Positions 47,662-61,500 of a stretch of DNA of 64,000 nucleotides are shown piece by piece. Source of the stretch: an uncultured Clostridia bacterium. GTDB taxonomy: Bacteria > Bacillota > Clostridia > UBA1381. Position 1 is the first letter of the stretch; each line of letters starts with the position of its first letter. Below the pieces are notes generated by a model. That model was not told the origin of the DNA. It saw only the letters and a program-made list of their open reading frames with translations, and made no database searches. A program made the translations under genes and the position numbers. The stretch lies in NCBI GenBank assembly GCA_947627795.1, contig CANQXJ010000007.1, forward strand, positions 1-64,000. Direction: 5' to 3'.

Positions 47662-49317
47662 ATGATTCGTTTATTTGAAAATCACAGAGTCAGAGAAACG
47701 CGGGAGCTTGACGGAATATGGGATTTCACCGCTGAAGGGAAAAGCTTTAAATTGCCTGTTCCGGGATGCTGGGAGCAGCATCCCGATTTGCTCTGTTACC
47801 GCGGTAAGGGGATTTATACGAAAAAGGTTTACATAAAACAATCGAGCAATATCCGTCTTGAATTCAAGGGCGTAAGCCACACGGCGGACGTATATTTCGA
47901 CGGTGTGAAAATCGCGCATCACTATAACGCGTTTACGCCGTTCGCAGCCGTCGCGGAAAACGCGGCCGAAGGCGAACACGAAATAAGAGTAGAGGTTGAT
48001 AATTCATTTGGCGAGCACAGCGCGCTGCATATTCCCAATGACTACTATACCTACGGAGGAATTACACGTCCTGTTTCGCTTGAAATTATAAGCGGCGTTT
48101 ATATAGAGCGAATCCGCTTTACGCCGTCGTTTAATAACGGCAAATGGAGCGCGGAAACTGAGATTATAATAAAAAACATTTCCGCCGTCCCGAAGAAAAT
48201 CACGGTAAAAACCACGCTCGCGGGAGCAAAATCCGAGCGTGCGCTTGATGTCGGCGCAGCTGCTGAAACATCGGTAATATTTAAGCAGAATTTTGACGAT
48301 ATAAAGCCATGGTTTGTCGGCGAGCCGAATTTGTACGCGCTTACGGCGGAGCTGTCATGCGGCGGCAAGATAATCGACGATTTAATTGAGCGCGTCGGCT
48401 TCCGCGTCGTCGAGGTGAAGGAATCAAAAATATACTTAAACGGCAAACCCGTATTTCTCAAAGGCTTTAACCGTCACGAGGACTACGCCGTTGACGGCTG
48501 CGCCGTATCTCTGCAGCACATGGTTCAGGACATGGATCTTATGCAGAACGCGAATGCGAACGCGGTGCGCACCTGTCACTACCCCAACGACGAGCGTTTC
48601 CTCGACCTGTGCGATGAACGCGGGATAATGGTTTGGGAGGAAAACCACGCGCGGGGACTCGGATTAAATGATATGCAAAACCCGAATTTCGAACGGCAGT
48701 GTGGGGACTGCATACGCGAAATGATTGAAAACCACTATAACCACCCGTCAATTGTGATATGGGGAATTTTGAACGAATGCGCCTCCGAAACCGATGAGGG
48801 CAGACGAATGTATAAAAAACAGTACAAGCAAATTAAGGCGATGGATAAAACGCGTCCCACCACTTCCGCAACATGCCGCCATTTCACCGATATCTGTCTT
48901 GATTTGCCGGACGTTGTATCATTTAATATGTACTCAAAATGGTATCAGGACTGCGATGTTTCCGAGCGCAGCAACGAAGAAATAGAATGGATTTACAATT
49001 CCGGCGGCGCTAACAAGCCGATAATCGTAAGCGAAGTCGGCGCCGCGGCGATTTACGGCTATCGTGACCGTTCTCGCTGCAAATGGAGCGAGGAACGGCA
49101 GGCTGACATAATCCGTGAAAACCTCGCGGTTTATATGAACGACGAGCGCATAAGCGGTGTGTTTGTTTGGCAGTTTGCCGACTGCCGCGTTACAGAAGAA
49201 GGCGGATGGTTTCAAAGCCGCGCGCGCTGCCGCAACAACAAGGGCGTAGTAGACGAATACCGCCGGCCGAAAATCGCATACGACACAGTCAGGGAAATGT
49301 TTGAAAAACATCATTAA
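47662..49317 (+). CDS. Glycoside hydrolase family 2 protein (beta-galactosidase/glucuronidase-like)
   Basis: VFLKGFNRHEDYAVDG, GIMVWEENHARGLG, NHPSIVIWGILNECASETDEGR, PIIVSEVGAAAIYGYRD. Confidence 0.9.
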   Translation: MIRLFENHRVRETRELDGIWDFTAEGKSFKLPVPGCWEQHPDLLCYRGKGIYTKKVYIKQSSNIRLEFKGVSHTADVYFDGVKIAHHYNAFTPFAAVAENAAEGEHEIRVEVDNSFGEHSALHIPNDYYTYGGITRPVSLEIISGVYIERIRFTPSFNNGKWSAETEIIIKNISAVPKKITVKTTLAGAKSERALDVGAAAETSVIFKQNFDDIKPWFVGEPNLYALTAELSCGGKIIDDLIERVGFRVVEVKESKIYLNGKPVFLKGFNRHEDYAVDGCAVSLQHMVQDMDLMQNANANAVRTCHYPNDERFLDLCDERGIMVWEENHARGLGLNDMQNPNFERQCGDCIREMIENHYNHPSIVIWGILNECASETDEGRRMYKKQYKQIKAMDKTRPTTSATCRHFTDICLDLPDVVSFNMYSKWYQDCDVSERSNEEIEWIYNSGGANKPIIVSEVGAAAIYGYRDRSRCKWSEERQADIIRENLAVYMNDERISGVFVWQFADCRVTEEGGWFQSRARCRNNKGVVDEYRRPKIAYDTVREMFEKHH

Positions 49318-49410
49318 TACGCGTCCGCCGCAATTCGTAATAAATCCTTTTCATTCGATTTTTTATATTTCATATTCTTTACCTTTCATACATTATAAAC
49401 AGCTCCGATA

Positions 49411-49466
49411 TTTTACGGCAAAATTAATAACAACGGCATAGCCGAAGCTATGCCGTTGCCGTAAAA
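49411..49466 (-). terminator. Nested hairpin after the giant SLH gene
   Basis: AACGGCATAGC-CGAA-GCTATGCCGTT with outer pairing TTTTACGGCA/TGCCGTAAAA. Confidence 0.65.
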
Positions 49467-49519
49467 CATTATCGTTTTGTCAGAGCATTTTCGAAGCTCT
49501 GCCTTTTTATGTCAACATC

Positions 49520-52500
49520 TTATTTCGCGATATTCTCACAAAATCTCATGAGGATTGCCGCAACCTGCGCGCGTGTCGCCGTGTCAACAGGTGCAAGCTC
49601 CGTATCGCTCATGCCTGTAATCAATCCTTCTGCATTTGCCCAGCTTACCTGCGTTCTAGCCCAGTCGCTTACAGAAGCTGCGTCAAAGTATCCGGAGAGA
49701 TCAGCCTGCGCCGATACGTCAATGTTCTTGTATTGAGCATATCTGTATAAGATTGATGCCATTTGTTCGCGAGTGATAGCATCATTCGGTCCAAATTCTT
49801 CCGCGCTGTAACCGCTTACAACGTGGTTAGCCTCGCCCCAAGCTACCGCATCAGCGTACCAAGCGCCTTCCGCCACATCCTTGAAGCCTGCCTTCGCAGC
49901 CGCCGGAGCGCCTTCCAGTCTGTACAGAACTGATACGATCATCGCACGTGTCGTCGTTGAATTCGGTTCAAATGTTGTATCGTCTGTGCCAACCATCAAG
50001 CTGTTAATCAACGCATAGTCAATTGACTCATGATACCACAAGCTCTGGTCAACGTCAACAAACTTCTCCGACGGACAATCATGCTCAGTTCCCGGCGGAA
50101 CTGCCATTGGGCCCGGAGCTGTTGTAGCGCTCGGAGCTGTTGTAGCGTCCGGAGCTGCCGTAGCGTCCGGAGCTGCCGTAGCCGCTCCCGCTTCAGCAAA
50201 TGTCGCCTCAACCGTTACCTTGGACGCGGGCATCGTGAATGTGAATGTACCGTCGCCGTTATCCTGGAGCTGAACTTCGTTGCCATTAGAATCCTTAACC
50301 TTTACGTCACCCGTCGTATATCCGTCATCCGGTTTAACAGTAATCGTTACCTTTGAGCCTTTAGCTGCTGACTTCGGACTTACAGATACAGAACCGTTCT
50401 TAACGTCGTCTGACTTCGGCGTGTCAACATTATATTTTGTTGTTCCGCCGCCACCGCCGCTGAAGCCGCCGCCACCGCTGCCTGGCAAACTCGGGCTTCT
50501 CGTCGGAGCTGCTGTAGGAGCTTCTGTAGGAGCCGTTGTCGGTGTCACAGTCGGAGCAGTCGTCGGTTCTTCTGTAGGAGTAGTCGGAGCTGTTGTCGGA
50601 TTATCCGTCGGTTTTGTTGTCGGTGTCGGATTATCCGTCGGTTTTGTTGTCGGTGTCGGATTATCTGTCGGTTTAGCTGTCGGTGTCGGTTCATTCGTCG
50701 GTTTTGCTGTCGGCGCATCCGTCGGAATCGGTGTAGTATTCGATTTCCACGAAGCCTTAACCGTTACATCAGTATTGTTTCCGTTACCTGTGTACTCAGC
50801 CGGTGTCCATCCCTCGAATGTGTAACCATCCTTGGTCGGTGCCGTTGTCGGATATACGGCCTGTTCACCTTCGCCTACGAATACCGGATCAATGCCGTTA
50901 AGCGCCGTACCGTCCTCGTCCGCAAATGTTACCTTATAAACATTGGCTGTAGCTGTGCTGCTCTTGCCGTCGCTTGTCGTCACTGTCAAAGTGTATGCAC
51001 CCGAGCCAAGAATCTTGCTTGCAACAGAGTCGCCTGTAGAGTTATCGCCGCTTCCCGCAGCATCTCTGTTAAAGTGGAAGTATACAGCCTGAACACCGCT
51101 CGTGAGTGTCTCTTTGTAAACCTCTTCAAGACCTTTGTTTACGGTTACAACCAGCGGGTTATCCGGAGTTGCCTCGAAGCGTTCATTAAGAACGAGATAC
51201 ATTGTATCGTCAACGCAATCCGCCGCGTTAATTCCGTCAAATCCTTCAGCCTTGGAAGCATCCTTAATTGCCGCTTTTGCACCGTCAGCTGTCGATCTGA
51301 AGCCTGCAGCCTTGATGTTAGCTTCGTCACCGAGACTTGTCGGCGTCCACTGAGCCATGAGCTGCGCGACATATGCGGCCTCTTCCGTATCAGATGCGAA
51401 CTTCCATCCGGTGAATGTATAACCGCTGCGTGTAAGTCCTCCTAATTCGTCCGGAGTTATCTCCCTATCAAGGCTCATCATAGCCTCTAACAATGATGCG
51501 GCAAAGCCCACAGACTTTCTTGTGCTGTTGTCTCCAAATTGACCGCCGTTAGCATTGTAAAGCGCCTCATAGATTCTAAGGCTCTTCGTAATAGGCTCTT
51601 CACCGTCAACCGTAACTGTTGCAGTGTATATACCTCTTCTAAGCGGGATAGCCGCTATCGAATCACCATTATAAGGTTTACCTGCGTTGCCGTCCGGTTC
51701 GTCAACGAATCTAAAGTATACAACCCTCGCGTCGCCATCCTCGATTGTCTGCTCGAATACAGGCACTTCCGCTTCAGCTTCGCCGCCCTGGTATGTAAAC
51801 TTAACAGTCATCTTTTTGCCTGCCTCAGCATAGAAACGGTTTTCAACAATTGCATACATCGTATTGTCGCCGCAATCCGTTACTTCCTTGCCGGCATAAT
51901 CACTGATTAAGTCGTTGGCGTCTTCCGCGTCTGCAAGGAAATCAAACGCAAGTCTGCCTATTGTTTGTTCTTCCCAAGCAGCCTTGAATGTTCTCGTGAA
52001 CGTTGTTTTATCAGTCGTATCTTCCCATTCAACGAATTCATATCCGTTGCGAGTAGGTACGTCTGTTGTTGCGGTAACGCTGTCAAGATCTGCCTCGTCA
52101 ACATATGCATTAGCGATATTTAAATCTGAACCGCCGTTGTAGTTATATGTTACCTTGTAGATAGTAACCTTTGTTTCACCTATCTTGCCGTCTTTGCCCG
52201 TAACAGTTACTGTGTACTCGCCTTCCGCAAGCGTCGTCTCAGCCTTCGAGCCTGCGCCTTCTTCGAAGCTGAAATATACAGCCGAAACGTCCTGATTGTC
52301 AACAGTTTGCTCGTAAACCTGTGTCTCACCCTTCTTTACGGTAACGGTGATCGGTGTATCCGCCGTTGCCTTGAAGCGATCGAATGTTACATACATCGTG
52401 TTATCATCACAGTCGCTTACAGGTATGCCGATTGCGCCTGAGATAGCGAGATTTGCTTCCTCAGCGTCAGCCTTGAAGCCTGCCTTTATGCCCGACGTTG

Positions 52501-55500
52501 TCGTCGCGCTCCACTTAGCCTTGTATGTTCTTACATAACCGTCATCTACAGGCTCGCCCCATCCCACGAACGCGTAACCTGTCCTTGTGGGTGTCGGAGC
52601 TGTAATGCTCGAAATATCATCCTTCGCGGCATACGCTGAAACAGAAGCTGCATTGCCTTCGAACTCACCTTCGTTCGCGTCGTAAACTACCTTGTAGATA
52701 TCTATCGACGTTTCTGAAAGCTGCTTAAGACCGTCAACCTTGTTCTCCTTGCCGGTGCCCTCATAAAGCTTGAAGGTGTACTTGCCCGCTGCTTTATCCT
52801 TGTCAAACGCACTGCCTGCCGCAAAGTGTCCCGAATTATCGAACGATGCGAATACCATACCGCCAACGTTCTTATCATTAATTTCCGTATAATCCTTTAC
52901 ACCGTCAGGTCCTTCAACCATTACAGTATAATTTGTCTTATTCGTCGCCGCTGTCGCAAGCTTGAATCCCGCGTACATTGTATTCGGACTGATATTTGTT
53001 GTCGAATACTGATCAACTGCGGGTTCTTCGCCGTATACTGTTTTATACAGCTTATTAATCTCATTCACAGCAGCCTGAGCGTCAGCCTTGAAGCCCGCGC
53101 CTACGAACGCCGCACTGTTGCTGGTCCACTTAGCCTTATATGTCAAAGTATAGTCGTTGTTATTAGCTACAGGCGAAGCCCATCCTTCGAAGATGTAGCC
53201 CGATTGCGTCGGATCGCTCGTCGGCTTGCTCAGCTTGGGAGCATTTTCCTCTGCGTCGATATTCGCTATATCCTGTTCCATAATATAGCCGGCGTCAAAC
53301 TTATTGACATCGCCGAATGTACCGTCGCCCGCGTCGTAAACTACCTTATAGATAGCGAGTCTCGATTCCGCATAGCTATCTTTGTCATCTGTCGGATATA
53401 CTTTGAACGTGTAAAGTCCCTGCGGATTCTCTCTGACTTCCGCTGTCAGCTGTGTAGGACTGTCAAACGAAGCATAAATGCTGCCGCCCTTCTTAACTTC
53501 GCTGCCGCCGAATACTTCGGTAATCATCTTACCGTCTTTCGAAAGCTCCTTCTTATACTTCTGTAAACCTGTGTCATTGTCTGTCAACTGATCCTGCAGC
53601 TTGTAAACCATATAAATCATATTGGATCCGCCGTCAGTTACCGGACTAAGGTTAGCTAATCCGAGCCAATCGTTGAACTGTTTCTGAGCCGCATCCTTAT
53701 CAGCCTTGAAGCCCATGCCTACGATTTCTACCTTAGACAGATGCCATATAGCTTCGAACGTCTGCTCTGTAGCTTCTCCCGTAGGAGCTGCGTACACACG
53801 CGCTGTCTCTTCATCCTTCTGTCTCGGAATACCGATCCAACCCTGAAGAGCATAGCCTTTCTTGTAGCCTTTCCAAGTATTGAAATTAATCGTATCGCCC
53901 TTGGTCGTTATCGGAGCATAATCCTGATCATCAGTTCCATAGCCAATGCTTGACAGATAAACATCCTTCTTCGTTAAGTCTGTCGTATTGCCGTCAACCT
54001 CAACCAGCTTACCATCGTTCATATCAAAGGTTACCTTTGATATGAAGATTGATTTATCAGAATCGGTAATCGGACTTGTCAAATCGCCGCCCTTATAGAG
54101 CTTAACTATGTACTTGCCCGCTTTAAGCGCTTCGCTTGCACATGAGTCGCCGTTATTAGGTTTACCAGCAGCGCCCACTGACTCGCCCTCACCCGGGAAA
54201 CGGAAGTACAGAATAGTCGCTGCGTCGCCTTCTTCTTCTATTGTTTCCTGATAAATCGGGTGCGTGTTGCTCGTCGCATCGGCATCACTGCTATAAACAG
54301 CCATTGTAAGCTTCGCGTCGTTCGCGGAAACGAATTTGTCGCTGAGCTGAACGAACATCGTGTTGTCGATACAATCCTCGACGTTCTTAGGATCATCTGC
54401 AAGATTATGCCATCCGGTAATTACAGCATTCGCATCATCAGCGTCAGCCTTGAAGCCTATATTTTTAACCTTAAGATCCGCATAGTTTTTATACTCAGCT
54501 GTGTATGTTACTTTTTTGCCGGTAGCAAGGTTTTCTGCAACTGTAGTGTCCTTCCATCCAAGGAAATATGAATTCTCATCTTTTACAGGTGATACAGACG
54601 GTTTTGTGTCTATTTTATTATAATCCGTATCCATAATGTACGTTGTGTACGTCTTGTTGCTGGATACATCGTACTTACCGTAGAACTGGTCTGCATTGCC
54701 TACATCATTAAATTGTCCATCTACTGTATTATACTCCACTTCGTAGATATTTAACTCTATAGGGTCGCCTACTACTACATCGTTACCGTCAGCGTCCTTA
54801 CCGTAGAGGTATGCCTTATACGTTCCCGCTTCAGCGTTTGCACTTGCACATGAATCAGGATTTTCTCCAGTAGTGGGTTCGCCCGCACCTACCTGATCCG
54901 GATGCTGGAAGTGGAAATAGATAACCGTACCAGCCTTATACGATTCCGTATAAATCGGAGTGCCGGTGTTGTCTTCACCCTTGCCAAATACCTTCAAAGT
55001 AAGTGTCTTATACGAAGTTTCAGCATCTTCAGGCTCTGTATATTTACCAGTCAATCCCGCATATACTGTCAAATCAGCCGAATCGCCTGAGAAATCACTA
55101 TCATCAAGCAATTCTGCGATTGCAGCATCAGCATCATCGCCATGAGCCTTGAAACCTACACTATCAAGGGTGATGCCACCCGTGTAGTCTTCCCAATTTG
55201 CTTTAGCTACGTATACATGCTCGCTGTCAGCATCCGCTTCAAAGGCACTCCAATCCTTAAATCTGTATACCGTGCCCGGAGCTTTCGGATCAGCAGCCGG
55301 CTTGTTAGTCATAGCATCAAATGCTTTACCTTCATTATCGCACTCCGCATAATGCTCATCCGTCGTCTTGCTGTCCGCAAACTGACCTTTCGTTGCAGAA
55401 TCTGTATTCGCTTGCCATGTATATTTGTCAATAGTAAGATCAGCCGAGCTAAGCGTTCTGCCATCGCTGTCTTGCAGCACAAACTTATATGTACCTTCTT

Positions 55501-58500
55501 TAATCGCTTTACCGGAATGACCGCCAGTATATGTACCGTCATTTGCGCCGGCGAAATCGAAGTAGATAACTCCTACGTCGCTAAGCGCCACTTTTTCCTC
55601 ATAGCATGTCTCCTCATCCGGATTTGTTACCGTAAGAGTAACCTCCTCTGTAGGCATGCCGGAGAGACGATTCTCGAATATAGCGTACATATTATTTGTT
55701 GAGAAATCGGTAATCTCAACCGCAATATCACCGTCTTTATGCGGAGCCTTTTCCGCAACAGCCGCCTTAGCAGCGTCTGCAGTCTCCTCAAAGCCAACAG
55801 TAAGCTCACCCGGTACAATTACATTTACATCCTTATCCTCGCTTACACCTACGCCGTTTTTCCAGTCAACCCTTGACTCGTTCGGCGTTTTTCCTGTAAT
55901 GTCTGTAATCTCGTATTTACCAATCTCGCGCGGTAACTCCATCTGGTTAGGATTCTTGAAGCTCCATGCATATACCTGGTACTTACCCTTGTTATCGCCG
56001 CCTTCGTTCGAACCGACAAGCTCCTGAGTAAATACATTACCTTTCGGATCTTTAATCTTCATTTCGAGCGTGACGCCTACCGGAATCGGCTTATCGAGAA
56101 TTACATACATAGTCTGATCTGCCCAATCATCTGTATTAGGCGTATATTCTATACCTAATCTTTCTAAGTCAGCCGTAACATTCTTCTTTGCGTCATCAGC
56201 TTTCTCACCGTAGCCGAATGCACGGATATACGGTACATACGGAGAAAGCTCTAAGTTTTCATCCTTCTTAATATGATACGTATATGTGCCGATAACTTCC
56301 GTACTCTTGTACCATGTTACTACAGCGTCAGTCGGATCATCAAGCGTATCAGCCTGGAGCCACAGCTCAAGACCACTTCCGCCTGTCTGCATTGCTTCAA
56401 CATCTACACCTTTGCCATTTATAGACTTCGTGCCGAATGTAACATTATAATCAAGCTTCGTCGCGCCTGTCGGAGCTACCAAACCAACGCCGGTCCACCA
56501 CCCCGCCTGCGGCGAGCTGCCGAGCGAAGAACCGATTGTCACACCTGTAACAGTAACGTCAACCTCATACGGGCTTACTGTATCCTGTGTATGCGGAGCA
56601 ACTGTTGTGCTCGGTTTTTCGTTATTATCATTTGCAAGGCCAACAGTCGCCGGGAGAACGTAAATTGTATCCGCCTTAGTCGTATTATCTACTGTCATAC
56701 CCGTGCCGGCTGTAACATCAATACTATCATTACCGTTTGTCTCGATAACTAAAGGCTCATTTACAGTTGCCTTAGCGTCATCGCCGGTAAATGTCTTTTC
56801 GCCGTCCGCAACAACGATCTTGCGTGCAGCGGTCGGATCCATTCCCTCGGAAGCCTCTACAGCCTCCTTCAGTGTCGGATACATCTCAATAACGTCTCCG
56901 CCAATTTCTTCCAAAACAAATCCGTCAATAGCGGTTACGTCCTGACCGTCATCCGCCTTCTTCTCCCACTTGCCGAGATGCTGTACGCTGTCGTTGTGGG
57001 CTTCAATGTTTGTTATTGTATACTTGTTACTGTAAAAACCTTCATTAAGTACCCAATAATATGTATAGGTCTTACCGTTACCTTCCATATTTATTGTAGC
57101 AGAACCATTCAATGTTCTGATTGTCATTTTTACAATAATATCATCAGGAATCGGCTGTTTAAAGGTAACCCACATAATATTCTTATCGGACCAGCCCGTC
57201 GCCGGTTTTGCTGCTATGTCAATCTTCGATGTAGAAACATCGGCTGCAGCCGACCAGTCATCTTTTCCTTCAATCTTAGCGCTTACTCCAAGGGTGTCAG
57301 TGAGATATTTCTCTGCAATATCTTCAGCATCACCCTTCGCGTTCATCTTGAACTCGAACTCGCCAACTGTCGGAACGAAGTCGCCGAGATTAGCCTTGAC
57401 TGTCTTTATCATGTACTCGTACTCGCCGATTGTCTTAGTTTCAGAAGTATCGTTCCACCACTTCAGCTTGTAGGTATATCCTGTTTCAAGTGATTTAGCC
57501 GGAATCCATGCCGAGAATCCTGTGCCGCCCGTGAAATTATCAAATGTACCATCCGTACCGTTCTTCTTGTACTTTCCGTCATCGTTTTTATCAGCCTCCG
57601 TTAAGCCGACTCTGTCAAACGAAACCTTATTTGCGTCAGACGGATTTAAGAAACCAACGCCGAGCCACCAGTCTGTTGACGGAGCGCCGCCGAGATTCGG
57701 CTTAATGTCAGCGCCCGCAACAACTACGTCTACCTGAGTTACGGAAACCTTGCCGTCTGTTACGCGAGGCGCAACGTCGATATATGCGTCAGCTGTATCA
57801 TATGCCGACGCCTTACCATCGAGCTGAATAACGTTAGGTATGATATAGATGTTTTCGCCGTAAGCTTCGTTATCTTTAACCTCGGTAACCTTGCTATCGG
57901 CTGCTGTAAACAGCTTAAAGCCATCACCGGCTGTAACTGCGGTTTTGACATCGGTTGTCTTACCTGTCGGAACTTCGATCGCAACAGGTCTGTTAATTGT
58001 ATTTCCGGTACCTAACACATCACTTTCAGTCTTGGTCACAATGATCTTATCCGCGCCGGGTGTTGTGTTGACCTTTGTAACCGCAGCCTCGAGTGTATCA
58101 AATGTGCCGATCAGCTCGGCGCCCTTATAAACCATAACACCGTCGTCAACCGCTGTGTCGTCTTCGGATCCGGTCTTTGACCAATTATCAGCAAATTTTG
58201 TGCCGTCTTTAATTGTCTTAATTTGGAATACGCCGTTAGATACATCCGTAGCCTTCCAATAATATGTATAGGTATGACCTGTACCTTTAAGCTTTACCTT
58301 AATTGTCTTTGTGCCGCTTTCGATTGTGAGTACCGGGTCCATGCCGCTCGGAATGGGATCCTGGAATGTTACCCACATGATATTATTTTCTGTCCAGCCG
58401 TTTGCTGTCGCCGCTATATCGGACGTTCCATCTGCGCCGTCAGTAACGCTCTCGGCAGCAATAGCCCACTCGTCTTTGTTAGCGCCGTTCGGATCAAGGT

Positions 58501-61500
58501 TTGTATTGCCTGCAGCGAGATCTGCAACATCAGCGATTGCATCCTTCTGCGCTTGTTCGCCGTCTACGTCATAATCGAATTTCTTCACATACGGCGTGAA
58601 TTTATCAATTGTTGCATTATCAACAGTGATTGCATATTTTGTTACATAGAGTTCTTTGTTGCCTGATTTCCATTTGATCCAAATATCATATTCAGTACCG
58701 TCTGCATACTGGCTTGCATCAAACCAAAGCCTATAAACGCCGCCGCTTATGCTGCCTGCGTTCGGATTCCAACCCTGTCCAGTCCACGGTGTGCACTGGA
58801 GTTCCATAGCGCCCGCGCCTTCCGGAGCGGTGAAGCCCAAACCTGCCCACCATGTTGCCGTACCGGAACCGCCCGGCTTAGCCGAGAACTGACCATTGGA
58901 AAGAGTTACCTTAACCTCACGGGCTGTCGTAACAACGTCACCTTCCGCCTTAGGTTCTATTGTCACATCAGGTGCTTTTTGAACAGTGACGCCGTCAAGA
59001 GCAGTAACATTGGGAACAACATAAATCATATTGCTGTCGGTGTCGCCCTCAACAACCTTCAAGCCCTTGCCGATACCGTTGTTGCTAAGCTGATCAGCAA
59101 CTATCACATCTTTTGCATTATTCTTAATAATAATCGGACGATTGATCTCGCTGCCCGAGTATATAGGCGCGGTTGCCGCATTACCGACAACAAGATTTTC
59201 CGCGTCCGGTCTTGTGTTCAGTGCCGTTACAGCCTCGCTGTATTCTGCACCCGAGTAAATAACGCCGCCGTCTATATCGGTAACCGTGTAATTTGCCTCG
59301 TCGATTTTATACTTCTGTTCGGGAGACTCCGGATCAGTCGGTGCCGACCAATCTTTAAACGCTTTAGGGTCAGCGGTTACCGACGTAATCTCATATGCGC
59401 CGTTGAACTTGCCAACAACCCAATAGAAGGTATACGCTGTACCATCACCCTTTAAAGTTATCTCTTGTGTTGTGTTCTTGTCGCTCGGATGACAATACTT
59501 AAGCGTCAGATTTACGCCGTCAGGAATGGGTTGGTCAAATGTAACCCACATGGTGTTGGCGCCGCCAGTATTTCCCCAGCTTAAAGAATAACTAACTTCC
59601 TCATTAAAAACATCCGTTCCAACGTCTCTTTTTCCAACGTACTTAGAAAATCCATCAGGCACCTTGCCATTTAAAGTAGGATATTTGGCTGTCTCCTCAA
59701 AGACTTTCGCCGCCGCATCTTTCGCGCCCGACGCCGCGTAACCGTAGTCGTAAATCTTGAGATCCGTCGTTTTCAGTGATGCGCTTGCTATCTTAACATT
59801 ATATGTATAAGTACGCGTCTCGTCATTGTCTAAGCCCCACTCTATCTTAACAGCGCCGAAATCATTTGTTCCTGATTTGCCAACAAAAGAAGTTATGTCG
59901 GGCCACCAGCCGTAGCCGCTGCCTTGACCACTATTGAAAATCAATACATCGGATGCGGTTTCTTGATCCGCTGTTATTTCTTCGCCGATATCACCCAAGC
60001 CGTACTTAACCGTCTTTGTATCCGCCGGCTGTACGAAACCAACGCCGACTCTGTACGTGTTATATCCGTCGCCGTCCACTGTGGGTTCAACGTTTTTAGC
60101 TGTAATTTCTACATCAACCGCGTAAGGATCATCTTTAACCGGCTTGAGTGTAACCTCGGGAAGATAAGTCTTATCTGAAGCCTTGATAGGCATAGCGTTC
60201 GGAACAACGTAAATCTTGTCGTCGTCGCCTTTAGCTTTAGCAACGTCAGTATTTGCTTCTACTTTGATATTGCTCTCAGCAAGCGAACTACCGTTCGGGT
60301 CAATGACCATCGGCTTTTTAACCTGAACTTCTGATTCAGGAATAGCCACGCCTGTGCCACCGGCTTTGATAGATGTATAGCCGTTTTCTTCCGCAAGCTT
60401 TACAGCATCCGCAAGCTTATTTGCTACGTTGACAGCCGTCTTACCGTCCTTATCGATAACAATATATCCATCAACTGTTACCTCGTCACCAAATGTAACA
60501 CCAGCCTGCTGACCTCCTACCGGAGTAGGCGATCCTTCTTCCTGATCATAGGTGAACCAGTTATCATCAACATTACCGCTTACTGTGACAGGGCAGTTAA
60601 GATTGAGTGTGTTCTTCTTCGTTGAATAGAACGATGCAACACGCTCATTTCCGTTAGTTGGATCATCGTTACCTTTACATGTTAAGCTTCCGTCGGTAAC
60701 GGTAACTTGGTTGCCGTCAGCTTCTTGTGCAAACACAAAAGCGGCAAAGCTGTCGGTTGTACCGCTATACGGATTTTCCGCTGTCAAAGTTGAATTGTCA
60801 AATGTAGCTGTTACGGCCGTTCCATGGCTGTTTAAAATATCCCAGCCTTTTATCTCGCTGTCATCAACGTCAATTGTAACGCCATTTGCGCCTGTTGCTA
60901 CATAGAACGCATCCCAGCCCGTGCTGCTGATAGTCGAACTATTACTTACCGTAACTGTAGCTCCATTTGCAGTACCATCAACATAAACAGCGGAATTCTT
61001 GCCTTGCGCCGTTACAGTACAATCACTTAACGTAACATTTGCATCGCCTGACACAGTAATCGGTCTGCCTGCGTCATCTTTGCTTTTTGACGGTGCGATT
61101 ATCATATTATTGATAATCAGTGTACCTTTCTCAACTTTGATACCTACGTTAAGTGTAGGATTACCACCGCTGACAACTATTTTAATAGTCTTTTCGGTAT
61201 TAATTACTATATCTTCCGTATCCGGCAATACACCGCCGCCCGATATCGTAAGCAAAACACTATTCTCTGGTCTGCTCAATGCCGCAGTAATAGCATCTTG
61301 CAAGGTTGTATGAGCCGGTCCTTCAGAACTGCCGCCTACTTCAATGCTGCTATCCATCAGCATAATACCGTCATCGGCATTCGCAATGGCAGCTTCCATT
61401 TCTTCAACGCTGTCATAGCCGGTTACGTAGATACCCCCACCCGCGTTATCGCTGCTTACGCCAGCAATCTCGCTAACGTCAGCTCTCTGAGGTTCGTCCA

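Noticed and set aside
52826-53566. 246-aa plus-strand ORF inside the giant gene
   Set aside because: Shadow ORF of the continuous 4032-aa minus-strand frame.
50590-60230. CRISPR array suggested by regular repeats
   Set aside because: Repeats are in-frame coding modules of one ORF, not short palindromic repeats with unique spacers; no cas genes.
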